Origin: Algoriphagus sp.
Lineage (GTDB): Bacteria > Bacteroidota > Bacteroidia > Cytophagales > Cyclobacteriaceae
Direction of reading: 5' to 3'
Length of the DNA: 64,000 nucleotides
Assembly: GCF_024305035.1 (NCBI RefSeq)
Contig: NZ_JAMWZB010000012.1
Span: forward strand, 1 to 64,000
Every line of letters begins with the position of its first letter. Position 1 is the stretch's first letter. The notes beneath the pieces are model-generated. The model saw nothing but the letters and a program-made list of their open reading frames with translations. It was not told where the DNA came from and ran no database searches. The position numbers and the translations under genes are program-made. This document shows, piece by piece, positions 34,506 through 45,117 of this stretch.

Positions 34506-34967
34506 ATGAAACGAGAAGAGACGGTAGATTATCATATCAAGAGTGCCTGGCATGCAATTTCGCGCATGTACAATCAACACGCAGCTCAGGAAGGCTTCAC
34601 GACAGCCATCGGTTTTGTATTAATTAACATCAATTCCAAAGAAGGAACACCTGCGACCAAAATCGCACCCATGATTGGATTGGAGACACGAAGCCTGACT
34701 CGAATGTTGAAGACTATGGAGGAAAAAGGATTAATCTTTAAAAAACCGGATCCACAGGACCGGCGGTCAGTTCGAATTTTCCTCACTGAGGAAGGAAAGC
34801 AAAAAAAGGAAGTCTCTGTCCGTACAATTAAAGAATTCAACGAACAAATCAGAGAGGTCATTGATGAGCAAGACTTGAATACGTTTTTTGCGGTATTTGA
34901 AAAAGTTCAAATGGTCATTGATCAATTTAGCGGAGCCGAAGCCAATAAGCCGATTTTCGAATTATAA
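34506..34967 (+). CDS. MarR-family transcriptional regulator
   Basis: This 153-residue winged-helix protein starts at ATG 34506 (MKREETVDYH). It has the MarR core, with recognition helix IAPMIGLETRSLTRMLKTME and wing DPQDRRSVRIFLTEEG. MarR proteins respond to small ligands; members of beta-oxidation clusters often bind acyl-CoA. It is the first gene of the operon running to the acyl-CoA dehydrogenase at 40539 and probably regulates it, with ligand unproven. Confidence 0.9.
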   Translation: MKREETVDYHIKSAWHAISRMYNQHAAQEGFTTAIGFVLININSKEGTPATKIAPMIGLETRSLTRMLKTMEEKGLIFKKPDPQDRRSVRIFLTEEGKQKKEVSVRTIKEFNEQIREVIDEQDLNTFFAVFEKVQMVIDQFSGAEANKPIFEL

Positions 34968-35011
34968 AAAAATGCTCTGCGTAGACTGAAACCTACTAAA
35001 AACCCAAAAAA

Positions 35012-37417
35012 ATGAATAAAACCATTAAAAAAGTAGCCGTATTAGGTTCAGGAGTAATGGGATCCCGAATAGCCTGTCATTTTGCCAATATAGGCGTACA
35101 GGTCCTTTTGCTGGATATTGTCCCATTCGAACTGACGGATGAAGAACAAAAAAAAGGATTGACCAAAGAAGATCCGATGGTAAGAAACCGCTTGGTTTCT
35201 CAAGCTCTGCAAAGCACCCTAAAATCCAATCCTTCTGCGATCTATGATAAAGCTTTGGCAGCTCGGATCAGCATCGGAAATTTTGAGGATGATTTGTCCA
35301 AAATCAAAGAAGTTGACTGGATTATTGAAGTGATAGTTGAGCGACTTGACCTAAAGCAACAACTTTTTGAAAAGGTAGAAAAATACCGGAAGCCCGGTAC
35401 GCTGATTACCTCCAACACTTCGGGAATTCCCATGCACATGATGTGTGAAGGACGAAGCGAGGATTTTCAGCAAAATTTTGCCGGTACCCACTTTTTCAAT
35501 CCTCCCAGATATTTGAGACTGTTGGAAATTATACCTGGACCTAAGACTAATCCTGAAATCATTGATTTTTTAATGGATTATGGTGATCGTTTTTTGGGAA
35601 AGGAAACAGTCCTATGTAAAGATACCCCAGCCTTTATTGCCAACCGGATTGGGGTTTATGCAATTATTTCAGGCATGCATACCATTGAAAAAATGGGTTT
35701 GGGCGTGTCTGAAGTAGATAAATTGACTGGGACGGTAATTGGTCGAGCAAAATCGGCCACTTTCCGAACGATGGATGTCGTTGGTCTGGATACAACGGTT
35801 AATGTGGCTAATAATTTATACCAAGCCCTTCCCGAAGATGAGTCGAGAGAAAAATTCAAACTGCCCAAAATTGTCCAGGTTCTTTATGAAAATAAATGGT
35901 TTGGGGACAAGACAGGTCAGGGATATTTCAAAATGATTCGACACCAAGATGGACGAAAAGAGCTAAAGGAAATTGATTTCAATTCCTTTGAATACAAGGA
36001 TGTTGAAAAGCCTAAATTCAAAGCGATGGAATCCGCTAAGGATATTGAGGATCTGAAAAAGCGAATCAAGCATTTAGTCAATTTTGATGATCGAGCCGGT
36101 GAGTTTTATCGGGCTACTTTTTACGATTTATTCCGCTATTGTTCATTTCGAATTCCGGAGATTTCAGATGAACTCTATCGGATCGACCAGGCTGTCTGTG
36201 CAGGATTTGGATGGGACTATGGACCCTTTGAAAACTGGGATATTCTCGGAGTGAGAGAGACAGTTAAAAACATGATAGCAGCAGGTGAAAAGCCTGCCGA
36301 TTGGGTCTCTGAAATGCTCGATGCTGGAAATGATTCCTTTTATACCATACAAAATGGTAAAAAACTGTATTACGACATGACCAGTAAGTCCTATAAGGAA
36401 ATTCCCGGCATGGATGAATTTATCATTTTGGATACCTTAAAAGCCGCTGGAAAGAAAATTTGGGGAAATCTCGGATCTACCGTTTACGATATAGGTGATG
36501 ATGTGATAGGATTGGAGTTTCACACTAAAATGAATTCCATGGGTCAAGAAGTGATCGAAGGAATAAACACCGCTATTGGAATGGCTGAAAAATCCCACAA
36601 AGGATTGGTGATCGGAAATGAAGGGGCAAATTTTTCTGCAGGTGCCAATTTATCAATGCTGTTCATGTTTGCTGGAGACCAGGATTTTGATGAGATCAAT
36701 CTGATGATTGCCCAATTTCAAAATACAATGATGAGAGCTCGATATTCATCCATTCCTGTGGTCGTCGCTCCCCACAATATGGCTTTGGGTGGGGGCTGTG
36801 AGCTTTCACTTCATGCCGATCATATTCAGGCACATGCAGAATTGTATATGGGTTTAGTAGAAGTCGGTGTGGGACTGATTCCTGCAGGAGGCGGTACCAA
36901 AGAAATGATTCGTCGATTTGCCAATTCGGTCGTGGAAGGAGATGTGGAGCTCAATCAGTTGCAAGAATATTTTATGAATATCGCCCTAGCGAAAGTTTCC
37001 ACCTCTGCTTTAGAGGCCCGAAATCTCGGTTATCTCAGAGCGCAGGACGGAATCACTTTAAATCGAAAACGTCAATTGGCTGAAGCGAAAGCCAAAGTAC
37101 TCGATCTTTCTGCTGCGGGCTATTCCCAGCCTATTCAACAAACAAATATCAAAGTACTCGGCAAAACCTCACTTGCTCTTTTCGAAGCAGGAATTACCGG
37201 AATGAGATATGGTGCTTACATCTCTGAGCATGATGCTAAAATCGCCCGGAAGCTCGCTTGGGTAATGTCTGGAGGAGATTTGTCTTCTCCCACAGAAGTG
37301 AGTGAGCAGTATCTCCTTGACTTAGAACGAGAAGCCTTCTTAAGCTTAACGGGTGAGAAAAAGACACTGGAACGAATTCACAGCATTTTGTTTAAAGGCA
37401 AACCGCTGAGAAACTAG
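35012..37417 (+). CDS. 3-hydroxyacyl-CoA dehydrogenase/enoyl-CoA hydratase fusion
   Basis: This 801-residue bifunctional beta-oxidation enzyme has an NAD-binding dehydrogenase first (KKVAVLGSGVMGSRIA, about 5-20; THFFNPPRYLRLLE) and a crotonase-type hydratase last (about 490-700) with LGGGCELSLHAD and IPAGGGTKEM. This order is reversed from E. coli FadB/FadJ (hydratase first) but is standard in Bacteroidota and other phyla. It hydrates enoyl-CoA and oxidises the 3-hydroxy product. It follows the MarR gene by 44 bp. Confidence 0.95.
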   Translation: MNKTIKKVAVLGSGVMGSRIACHFANIGVQVLLLDIVPFELTDEEQKKGLTKEDPMVRNRLVSQALQSTLKSNPSAIYDKALAARISIGNFEDDLSKIKEVDWIIEVIVERLDLKQQLFEKVEKYRKPGTLITSNTSGIPMHMMCEGRSEDFQQNFAGTHFFNPPRYLRLLEIIPGPKTNPEIIDFLMDYGDRFLGKETVLCKDTPAFIANRIGVYAIISGMHTIEKMGLGVSEVDKLTGTVIGRAKSATFRTMDVVGLDTTVNVANNLYQALPEDESREKFKLPKIVQVLYENKWFGDKTGQGYFKMIRHQDGRKELKEIDFNSFEYKDVEKPKFKAMESAKDIEDLKKRIKHLVNFDDRAGEFYRATFYDLFRYCSFRIPEISDELYRIDQAVCAGFGWDYGPFENWDILGVRETVKNMIAAGEKPADWVSEMLDAGNDSFYTIQNGKKLYYDMTSKSYKEIPGMDEFIILDTLKAAGKKIWGNLGSTVYDIGDDVIGLEFHTKMNSMGQEVIEGINTAIGMAEKSHKGLVIGNEGANFSAGANLSMLFMFAGDQDFDEINLMIAQFQNTMMRARYSSIPVVVAPHNMALGGGCELSLHADHIQAHAELYMGLVEVGVGLIPAGGGTKEMIRRFANSVVEGDVELNQLQEYFMNIALAKVSTSALEARNLGYLRAQDGITLNRKRQLAEAKAKVLDLSAAGYSQPIQQTNIKVLGKTSLALFEAGITGMRYGAYISEHDAKIARKLAWVMSGGDLSSPTEVSEQYLLDLEREAFLSLTGEKKTLERIHSILFKGKPLRN

Positions 37418-37533
37418 TCAGAATAAATAAGAATCCAGAAACAAGAACTGCGAAAAAAGGAGAGTAATCTAAATTCTTACAACCAGTCTCTTGGTTTTCT
37501 TTTAACCTCGAATTCAACTTTAAACTCAATTAA

Positions 37534-38709
37534 ATGGACGCATACATAATAAATGGATATAGATCAGCGGTAGGGAAAGCTAAAAAAGGAGGGTTTCGGT
37601 TTTATCGGCCGGATGATCTCGCTGCTGATGTGATCAAGCATTTGGTGGCTCAAACACCGGGATTGGAAGCCAAAATGGTAGATGATCTGATCGTCGGAAA
37701 TGCCGTGCCGGAGGCCGACCAAGGCATGCAAATGGGTCGGATGATTTCCCTTTTGGCTTTGGGAATCGACAATCCGGGTTTTGTTATGAACAGATATTGT
37801 GGCTCCGGAATCGAAGCGATCGCTTTGGCGGTAGGAAAAATCAAAGCAGGAATGGCCGATTGCATCATTGCAGGCGGAACTGAATCCATGTCGCTGGTCC
37901 CAATGATGGGCTATAAAACGGCCTTAAATTATAAAATTGCTACTGAAACCCCTTCTTATTACTTAAGTATGGGTTTAACGGCAGAAGAATTGGCCAAGGA
38001 TTACAACATCACTCGAGAAGATTCAGATGCGTTTTCCGTTCGCTCTCATGATCGTGCCTTGGCTGCAATTTCAGAAGGTAAATTCAAAGACGAAATCGTT
38101 CCCATTGAAGTTACCGAAACCTATTTGGATGAAAAGGGAAAACGGAAAAATCGAACATTCACAGTAGATACCGATGAAGGCCCTCGCCCGGGCACCAGCA
38201 TGGAAGTGCTTTCCAATTTAAAACCAGCTTTTAAAAACGGAGGTCAAGTAACTGCAGGCAATTCATCCCAAACTTCCGATGGAGCTGCATTTGTGGTTGT
38301 TATGTCAGAGCAATTGATGCTATCCTTAGGCTTAGCTCCGATCGCACGCATGATGTCCTATTCGGTTGCAGGGGTTGACCCGAGAATCATGGGAATCGGT
38401 CCTAAAGAAGCTGTCCCAAAAGCACTCAAGCAAGCTGGACTTTCCCTGAATGATATTGGATTGATTGAATTGAATGAAGCTTTTGCCACTCAAGCTTTGG
38501 CAGTAATCAGAGCCTTGGATATGGATGAGGAAATCGTCAATGTCAACGGAGGGGCGGTTGCTTTGGGTCATCCACTGGGTTGCACCGGAGCAAAACTTTC
38601 TGTCCAACTTTTCAATGAAATGAGACGCAGAAAGCAAAAATACGGAATGGTCACCGCCTGCGTAGGTGGTGGTCAAGGTGTAGCCGGAATTTATGAATTG
38701 TTCAAATAA
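37534..38709 (+). CDS. acetyl-CoA acyltransferase (thiolase)
   Basis: This 391-residue thiolase cleaves 3-ketoacyl-CoA to acetyl-CoA plus a shortened acyl-CoA. The acyl-accepting cysteine is C89 in NRYCGSGIEAI, the GHPLGCTGA histidine and the C-terminal CVGGGQG cysteine complete the site. It lies 116 bp after the fusion enzyme and 36 bp before the acyl-CoA dehydrogenase, so it belongs to the MarR-controlled beta-oxidation unit. Confidence 0.95.
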   Translation: MDAYIINGYRSAVGKAKKGGFRFYRPDDLAADVIKHLVAQTPGLEAKMVDDLIVGNAVPEADQGMQMGRMISLLALGIDNPGFVMNRYCGSGIEAIALAVGKIKAGMADCIIAGGTESMSLVPMMGYKTALNYKIATETPSYYLSMGLTAEELAKDYNITREDSDAFSVRSHDRALAAISEGKFKDEIVPIEVTETYLDEKGKRKNRTFTVDTDEGPRPGTSMEVLSNLKPAFKNGGQVTAGNSSQTSDGAAFVVVMSEQLMLSLGLAPIARMMSYSVAGVDPRIMGIGPKEAVPKALKQAGLSLNDIGLIELNEAFATQALAVIRALDMDEEIVNVNGGAVALGHPLGCTGAKLSVQLFNEMRRRKQKYGMVTACVGGGQGVAGIYELFK

Positions 38710-38745
38710 ACAGTAAAAGTCCAAAATCTTAAGTCAGAAAAAACT

Positions 38746-40539
38746 ATGGCAACATTGTCAAAATCAATACAAGGAGGAGAATTCCTTATTCGGGAAACTC
38801 AGGCACAGGATGTCTTCATTCCCGAGCAGTTTAGCGAAGAGCAGAAAATGATGGCTCAAGCTTGTCAGGATTTTATCGATACGGAAATCACCCCAAATAT
38901 TGAGGAGATTGACAGCATGAAAAATCCCGATTTGGTCCCCTCTATTTTTAAAAAAGCGGGAGAACTGGGTCTGCTGGGTATTTCGGTTCCCGAGCAATAC
39001 GGAGGCATGGGAATGAGTTTCAATACGTCCATGTTGATTGCCGATATAATCGGTGCGGCAGGCTCCTTTTCGACGACTTATGGAGCTCATACGGGAATCG
39101 GAACTTTGCCAATTCTTTACTATGGTACCGAGGAACAAAAACAAAAATACCTACCCAAACTCGCAACTGGAGAATGGGCAGCCTGCTACTGTCTGACCGA
39201 ACCTGACGCCGGATCCGATGCCAATAGCGGTAAAACCAGAGCCACGCTATCTGAAGATGGAAAATATTACCTGATAAACGGGCAAAAAATGTGGATTTCG
39301 AATGCGGGTTTTGCTGATTTGTTTATTGTCTTTGCCAAGATCGAAAACGACAAAAATCTCACTGCCTTCATCGTGGAAAAAACATTTGGTGGAATCACCA
39401 TGAATGAGGAAGAGAAAAAGATGGGAATCAAAGGCTCTTCCACCCGTCAAGTATTTTTCAATGACTGCAAAGTTCCGGTCGAGAACATGCTTTCTGACCG
39501 TCAAAATGGATTTAAAATAGCTGTGAATATTCTCAACATTGGTCGCGTAAAACTAGGTGCCGGTGTTTTGGGAGGAGTGCGTACAGTCACTTCACTTGCC
39601 ATTAAATACTCCACCGAGCGGAAGCAATTTGGGGTGAGTATCAATACATTCGGTGCAGTGAAGCGGATGCTGGCCGAAATGGCAACCCGGACCTTTGTTT
39701 CCGAATCTCTTTGCTACCGTGCCGGTCAGGATATTGAAGACCGAATGGCGGCATTGGTTGAAGAGGGCATGCCAGATGCGGAGGCAAAATTAAAAGCCCT
39801 GGAGCAATTTGCCATCGAGGCAGCTATTGCTAAAGTGCATGGGTCAGAAGTATTGGATTTTGTGGTGGATCAAGGCGTTCAGGTTTACGGGGGAATGGGG
39901 TATTCGGCAGATGCACCCATGGAGCGTGCCTATCGCGATGCTCGGATTTCTCGAATTTATGAAGGAACCAACGAAATTAACCGAATGCTGATGGTAGGGA
40001 TGTTGCTCAAGCGGGCAATGAAAGGAGAAATTAATTTATTCGAGCCGGCCATGGCCGTTTCTGATGAATTGACCTCGGTCCCCTCTTTTGAAACAGTGGA
40101 TACTTCTGAGCTGTTTGCAGCAGAAAAAGAGCTAATTAAAAAACTCAAGAAAGTATTCCTTATGGTTGGTGGAAAAGCGGCCATGGCACTGCAAGACCGA
40201 ATCGAAGAGGAGCAGGAAATCATGATGAATTTGGCTGATGTGATGATCGAAATTTATGCAGCGGAATCTGCCCTTTTGAGAACCGAAAAACTAGTTAGTA
40301 TTCAAGGAGAAGAAGCTTGCAAACATCAAATTGCCATGTCTCAGATTTATCTGACCGAGGCAGTGGATAAAATCAACTCCGCGGCCAAAGAAGCAATTGC
40401 CTCGTTTACGAAAGGAGACGAGCAGAAGGTGATGATGATGGGATTGAAACGCTACACCAAGATGGATTTGATCAATACAAAAGTCCTTCGACGACAGGTA
40501 GCAGACTATATGATCGAAGCGGGAAAATATCCTTTTTAA
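38746..40539 (+). CDS. acyl-CoA dehydrogenase with C-terminal extension
   Basis: This 597-residue FAD enzyme performs the first oxidation of beta-oxidation. It has CYCLTEPDAGSDA (substrate/FAD motif), MWISNAGFAD and the catalytic glutamate in RISRIYEGTNEINR. Ordinary acyl-CoA dehydrogenases are about 380 residues; the extra 160-200 residues form a helical C-terminal domain seen in the long family members (e.g. FadE-like VLCAD class). It ends the operon at the bidirectional terminator 40561-40591. Confidence 0.93.
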   Translation: MATLSKSIQGGEFLIRETQAQDVFIPEQFSEEQKMMAQACQDFIDTEITPNIEEIDSMKNPDLVPSIFKKAGELGLLGISVPEQYGGMGMSFNTSMLIADIIGAAGSFSTTYGAHTGIGTLPILYYGTEEQKQKYLPKLATGEWAACYCLTEPDAGSDANSGKTRATLSEDGKYYLINGQKMWISNAGFADLFIVFAKIENDKNLTAFIVEKTFGGITMNEEEKKMGIKGSSTRQVFFNDCKVPVENMLSDRQNGFKIAVNILNIGRVKLGAGVLGGVRTVTSLAIKYSTERKQFGVSINTFGAVKRMLAEMATRTFVSESLCYRAGQDIEDRMAALVEEGMPDAEAKLKALEQFAIEAAIAKVHGSEVLDFVVDQGVQVYGGMGYSADAPMERAYRDARISRIYEGTNEINRMLMVGMLLKRAMKGEINLFEPAMAVSDELTSVPSFETVDTSELFAAEKELIKKLKKVFLMVGGKAAMALQDRIEEEQEIMMNLADVMIEIYAAESALLRTEKLVSIQGEEACKHQIAMSQIYLTEAVDKINSAAKEAIASFTKGDEQKVMMMGLKRYTKMDLINTKVLRRQVADYMIEAGKYPF

Positions 40540-40560
40540 TCCTTTGTATTGAAATTAAAA

Positions 40561-40591
40561 AACCCCTGAGTTGGCTAATTCAGGGGTTTTT
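40561..40591. terminator. bidirectional terminator between acyl-CoA dehydrogenase and AsmA genes
   Basis: AACCCCTGA / TCAGGGGTT form a 9-bp stem with T runs on both sides (TTTTT right, TTTTTTAATTT on the minus strand), 22 bp past the dehydrogenase stop and 15 bp before the end of the AsmA gene. It can end both convergent transcripts. Confidence 0.85.
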
Positions 40592-40605
40592 GGATTCAAT
40601 CAAAT

Positions 40606-43602
40606 TCAGTTATTTCCCTTCTGGCTGGTATCGGGCTCGGTTTTCTTTGGTTTTATCAGATTACGAAGCATGGTTTTGGCTTCATTGACTACTTCGCTTT
40701 TTGCACCTTGAGTTTTTTTCTCCAACATTTTTTTGATACTATCCTGAGCGGATTCAGCTTTCAGCTTCAATTGTTGTTTGATACTGTCTTGAGCGGCTAG
40801 AAACTCCGCAGCTGCCTTTTCTTCTAGATTTTCTTTTTCTCCCTGAAGTCGAGATTTTAAAGCATTGCTAAGCAGCGATTCCATGCTGTTTCCTCCAGCA
40901 AGACTGACTTTGGGTTGATTGTAGGTCCCCGAGAGATTTAAGGCAATAGGAATTAAAGTCGATTCAGTGGCTTCCGTACCTGAAAGGCTTGCCAAAATCG
41001 AATTGGCCTGTGCTCCAAACTCCCCTGCAGGAACCTGCATATTAAGCAAATAATTGATCGATCCGTCAAATCCCGCTGTACCCTGAATTGTCGTTTCGTA
41101 ATCCCAAAGTTTCAAAGTGAAGGGCTGCACATCCATTCGACCGTCTTGGATCTGAACGGGAATGGATAAATTTTTTAACTCAACCGTACTGGCATCTTTG
41201 AGTTTGGTCAAGCTCGTCACTCCTTCGAGTAGTTTACTTTCCCGAAGAGCAGCTTCTGCAATGTTCAAAATCCCATTCACGTCAATGGAGGAAAGCAAGG
41301 GCATCATATCCTGTCCTAATAAGCCAGAAAATGAGAAATTGGAATTGAAACGGCCAGTAATATCCTGGGCAATCGGAGCAAAAGCTCTTACACTACTGAA
41401 TTTTTGAAAAGCTTCGGCAATGCTTAATTCCGCTACAGAAAGCGCAAAGTCAAATTTAGGCGCACTCAAATCCCTCGGATCATAGGCTCCATTAAGCTGA
41501 ATCTGTCCTCCCAATGTTTCCATTCCTGCATCAAAAAATCGTAAAATGCCCTCACTTAGGGTCATTTTTCCTTGAGCTTGTGTTAGGGATAAGTTATCAT
41601 ACAGTACTTCATCAGCTTTAAAATCCATAGCAAAATTCACATTTTTAGGCAATGGAACTACCTCAAGCGCAGATTCTACTGAGTCGGCTGGATTTTCGGT
41701 CAACCATTCGTTGACATTAAATCTTGAGCTGCGCAAACTTAATTGCCCATTCAGCACCCCACTCTGGGAAAGCAAATATTCCATATAGTTGCTTAGGCTA
41801 CCGGATGCTTGAACTGGACTTGTGCCTAAAACAGCATCAAACTCACTTAGATTCGCTTGTCGAGGATTGAAATCAAGCCTACTTTTTTTGATGGCTACCC
41901 CTTGCGGATATTCCCCGGAAACAAAATAAAATTCGGTAATTCCCATGGTTCCCGAGGCTTTAATGGCAGAATAGTTTTTAGTTGTCACCGCTTCGTAGGA
42001 TCCGGAACTGCTCAAATCAGCTTGAATTTTTCCCCTCAATTCGGTGTCTTCTATCGGAATGATTTGAGTCAATTTTTCCAAATCTACTGCTCCAGCAAGC
42101 TTACCTTCCCAGTTGAGCTTTTCAAAATCCTGAATTTGGAATTTCCCTTCAATTCGTTCCTCCTCGAGCTCAAACCCGAAGGATTTCATGTCGACTAGAA
42201 AGTCTTGCATCGTCCCCTGTTTGTTGCTCAGTTTTGCCTGAGCATGGATATCTTCCAATGCGCTGGGAAATTCTTCGTTTCGAACCCTACCATTTTGAAA
42301 GTCAAATGTGGACTGAATAATAGGAAAGGTTTTGAGTGTGGAATCATAAGTTCCTCTAGCACTTGCATCAAATGAGAGATTTCCGGCCAATTCAGTTCCT
42401 TCAATAGGGAAAATAGAAGTGAGTTCAGCCAAATCTAATTTTCCTTGGAGTGTTCCCTCCATCAAATAATCGCGAAGATTTTCGAGTTGGAAATTCCCCG
42501 AAATTGGATTGCTCCCGACCAAAAGGGAAAAATCAGGAATCAAAACTTGGGTATTTTCCAAGTTGGAGGTTTCATTTTTTGCTCGAAAGTCTAGATTGAT
42601 GGATTTGATCGGAGTGGGCAGATCGGGATATTGAAATTCTCCGTCGGTAATTTTTAGCTTGAGATCAAAACTTGGATACTGATCCTCAGCGTAAAGACCT
42701 TTGACAAAACCTCCAAAAGCCAATTCGCCTTCTGCACGAATCGCTGAAAACTGCTCCGAATACATGCCGGGAACTAGGGAAAGCACTTGCTTAAAATCTG
42801 TATCTGAACTTCCAAAATTCAGATCAAATTGAATCCCTTCTTCGGGTAATCCAATTAGCCCATTTAGATCAAACAAAAAATCATTCAGCGCAAAACGGCC
42901 TTCTGACAAAACAAAATCCATTTTCTCCAAGTCTACTTGCAAAATGGTTTCACCTTTGAAATTCTTGTTGCTTAGGTAATGGACATCTTCGTAAATGATA
43001 TCCGCAATTAAAGCTTCAGCTTCCAAGGGCAAATCATACACGTCCAGTGTAAACTCTCCGCTTCCTTGAGCGGAAATATCCGCCAAGGCCAGCGTAAAAT
43101 CCAAAGATCGATCATCATAGATTAAGTTGACCTTATCGGCAGTGATTTCCTTTATACCCAGCTTAAACTCGCTTTCTTGCTGTGCGGATTCTTCCCCACT
43201 TTCTTGGAGGATATCATAGTTTGCAGTCCCGTTTTCCAAAACCTTGATCAATACATCCCCGCCATTGATATGTAAAGCGGTTAGAGATGGATAGTCATCG
43301 AAAATGACTGATTTTAGGCTGAAATCCATTTCCAACTGATCGACTTGCATCAGCGTATCACCCTCAAATTCTTTCAAACCAACTATTCCAAAATCAGCAA
43401 TTCCTGCACTTACGGATGGAAAATGGCGAAATAAACTGAGTGAAATTTTATCCGCATCAAAATAGACGTTGGCTTCGAGCTGCTCATCCAATTCTTGCTG
43501 GATTCGCGCTACGATTTGATCTTTAAAAAGATAAGGAACAGCCAAAGCAGTCCCGATTAACAACACAAAAATGCTGACAACGATACTAAGAGCCTTTTTC
43601 AT
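40606..43602 (-). CDS. AsmA-family envelope protein
   Basis: This 998-residue protein has an N-terminal transmembrane anchor (about 5-24, a signal-anchor) and then a long region of beta strands typical of AsmA/TamB-like proteins, with the AsmA-like segment FDADKISLSLFRHFPSVS near 50-67. The last 120 residues are Lys/Glu/Ala-rich and helical. AsmA proteins form bridge-like structures for lipid traffic between the two membranes. It is alone; the neighbour dGTPase gene begins 67 bp upstream on the same strand. Confidence 0.88.
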   Translation of the reverse strand: MKKALSIVVSIFVLLIGTALAVPYLFKDQIVARIQQELDEQLEANVYFDADKISLSLFRHFPSVSAGIADFGIVGLKEFEGDTLMQVDQLEMDFSLKSVIFDDYPSLTALHINGGDVLIKVLENGTANYDILQESGEESAQQESEFKLGIKEITADKVNLIYDDRSLDFTLALADISAQGSGEFTLDVYDLPLEAEALIADIIYEDVHYLSNKNFKGETILQVDLEKMDFVLSEGRFALNDFLFDLNGLIGLPEEGIQFDLNFGSSDTDFKQVLSLVPGMYSEQFSAIRAEGELAFGGFVKGLYAEDQYPSFDLKLKITDGEFQYPDLPTPIKSINLDFRAKNETSNLENTQVLIPDFSLLVGSNPISGNFQLENLRDYLMEGTLQGKLDLAELTSIFPIEGTELAGNLSFDASARGTYDSTLKTFPIIQSTFDFQNGRVRNEEFPSALEDIHAQAKLSNKQGTMQDFLVDMKSFGFELEEERIEGKFQIQDFEKLNWEGKLAGAVDLEKLTQIIPIEDTELRGKIQADLSSSGSYEAVTTKNYSAIKASGTMGITEFYFVSGEYPQGVAIKKSRLDFNPRQANLSEFDAVLGTSPVQASGSLSNYMEYLLSQSGVLNGQLSLRSSRFNVNEWLTENPADSVESALEVVPLPKNVNFAMDFKADEVLYDNLSLTQAQGKMTLSEGILRFFDAGMETLGGQIQLNGAYDPRDLSAPKFDFALSVAELSIAEAFQKFSSVRAFAPIAQDITGRFNSNFSFSGLLGQDMMPLLSSIDVNGILNIAEAALRESKLLEGVTSLTKLKDASTVELKNLSIPVQIQDGRMDVQPFTLKLWDYETTIQGTAGFDGSINYLLNMQVPAGEFGAQANSILASLSGTEATESTLIPIALNLSGTYNQPKVSLAGGNSMESLLSNALKSRLQGEKENLEEKAAAEFLAAQDSIKQQLKLKAESAQDSIKKMLEKKTQGAKSEVVNEAKTMLRNLIKPKKTEPDTSQKGNN

Positions 43603-43669
43603 TCTGAAGGTTGGTTTACCTAATCAAAACGAAGGAAGGTTATAATTGATTCATTCTAGTTAGGTTTGT

Positions 43670-45016
43670 TCAAATTCCGGGAAATGAAATTCCTTTAACT
43701 CTTCGGTAGAGATTCAAGGCATACTTGTCAGTCATTCCGGAAATGAAATCAATCAGCGATCGTAGAAGTGGATAAGGATTGACTTCTGCCCCCCAGCCTT
43801 TGAGCGGGAAGTCTTCAGGAAGCAAGCGAAGGATACTTTTGTCTTGTCCGGAAAATTGCTCGGTTTGGTAAAATTGATGATAAAGAGCCTGCCCAAAAAC
43901 CGAGAGTAAGCCCTCCAATACCTGAAATCCAGCAGCTTCTTTTTCCAATACGATTTTCGAGCGGTAAATTTTTTGCACCGAAATCTCAGTGATTTGTTGA
44001 AGGGCTTTAGCTGAAGGAATGATATCCGTCAGCGCTTTATCAAAATTTCCCTTGCACATACTTTCCTCATAGTGGATAAAAGCCGCTACCGTTTCCTCAA
44101 TGAGTTCACCTATTGCTAAAGCACGCAAAGCACCCAAATTTTGGGATTGACTCCGATTTTTGAGCTTTTCTGGATCAAATTTGTCTTTAAGTATTGGAGC
44201 CAAAAGCCTCACGGTCGTATCAAAATCCACCAATCCCATCGTGCAGCCATCTTCTAAATCAATGATGCTGTAGCAAATATCATCGGCCGCTTCAACCAAA
44301 AAAGCCAGGGGATGCCGAAACCAACATTCCTCACTGGATTGGCCGATTCCCAAAAAAGAACAAAGTTGTTCAAAATCAGCAAGTTGATTGATAAAAAAAC
44401 CAAATTTCTTCTGACTTCTTCGAGCCACATCCCGATGACTGATCATGCTGGGTCGTGGATATTTGGTGAAAGCTGCAAGCGTAGCATAAGTCAGTTTTAG
44501 CCCAAATTGCTTGGAAACTAACATACGGAAACCCTGAGCATTTCCCTCAAAATTGCACAGATCAATCCATTGCTCAGGACGCACATGAGATTCCCAGACT
44601 TTTCCAGCAGGGTGGAATTTAAAAAAATCCGAGATCGCCTCCTCTCCCGCATGGCCAAAAGGAGGGTTTCCTATATCATGAGTCAATGCAGCTGCGGCTA
44701 CTATACTTCCGATCTCCGAAGATGAAATCCCAGTTTTTTCCAGATTGGGATATTTTTCCAATAAATAGGAACCTGCAGCTTTACCCAGCGAGCGACCCAC
44801 TGAGGAAACTTCCAGACTATGGGTTAATCGAGTATGGACAAAAGCTTGCTCTGGAAGCGGAAAAACTTGGGTTTTGTCCTGAAGATTTCGGAATGGAGCC
44901 GAAAAGATGATTCGATCGTAATCGACTTCAAATTCACTGCGTGCCGCCTGCGTGGCTATAAATCCCGGTTTGTCTCCAAATCGACCCCGGGCGAGGAGTC
45001 TTTCCCATTTCATCAT
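43670..45016 (-). CDS. dgt: dGTP triphosphohydrolase (HD-domain)
   Basis: This 448-residue protein has the HD metal-binding pattern: H in HTRLTHSLEV, HD in ALTHDIGNPPFGHAGEEA, and a distal aspartate in VEAADDICYSIID. It hydrolyses dNTPs, preferentially dGTP, to nucleoside and triphosphate, lowering dNTP pools. The start is at ATG 45016 or 45013 (MMKWERLLARGR); an in-frame TTG lies upstream. Length fits bacterial dNTPases. Confidence 0.92.
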   Translation of the reverse strand: MMKWERLLARGRFGDKPGFIATQAARSEFEVDYDRIIFSAPFRNLQDKTQVFPLPEQAFVHTRLTHSLEVSSVGRSLGKAAGSYLLEKYPNLEKTGISSSEIGSIVAAAALTHDIGNPPFGHAGEEAISDFFKFHPAGKVWESHVRPEQWIDLCNFEGNAQGFRMLVSKQFGLKLTYATLAAFTKYPRPSMISHRDVARRSQKKFGFFINQLADFEQLCSFLGIGQSSEECWFRHPLAFLVEAADDICYSIIDLEDGCTMGLVDFDTTVRLLAPILKDKFDPEKLKNRSQSQNLGALRALAIGELIEETVAAFIHYEESMCKGNFDKALTDIIPSAKALQQITEISVQKIYRSKIVLEKEAAGFQVLEGLLSVFGQALYHQFYQTEQFSGQDKSILRLLPEDFPLKGWGAEVNPYPLLRSLIDFISGMTDKYALNLYRRVKGISFPGI

Positions 45017-45117
45017 GCCCAAAAATAAGAAGGGATTTATTCATAGCCTTGGATCAGTGGATAAGATTCTGGCATGGTGCTTGAAAATGTATGGGCTACA
45101 CTAAACCAAAAACTCTT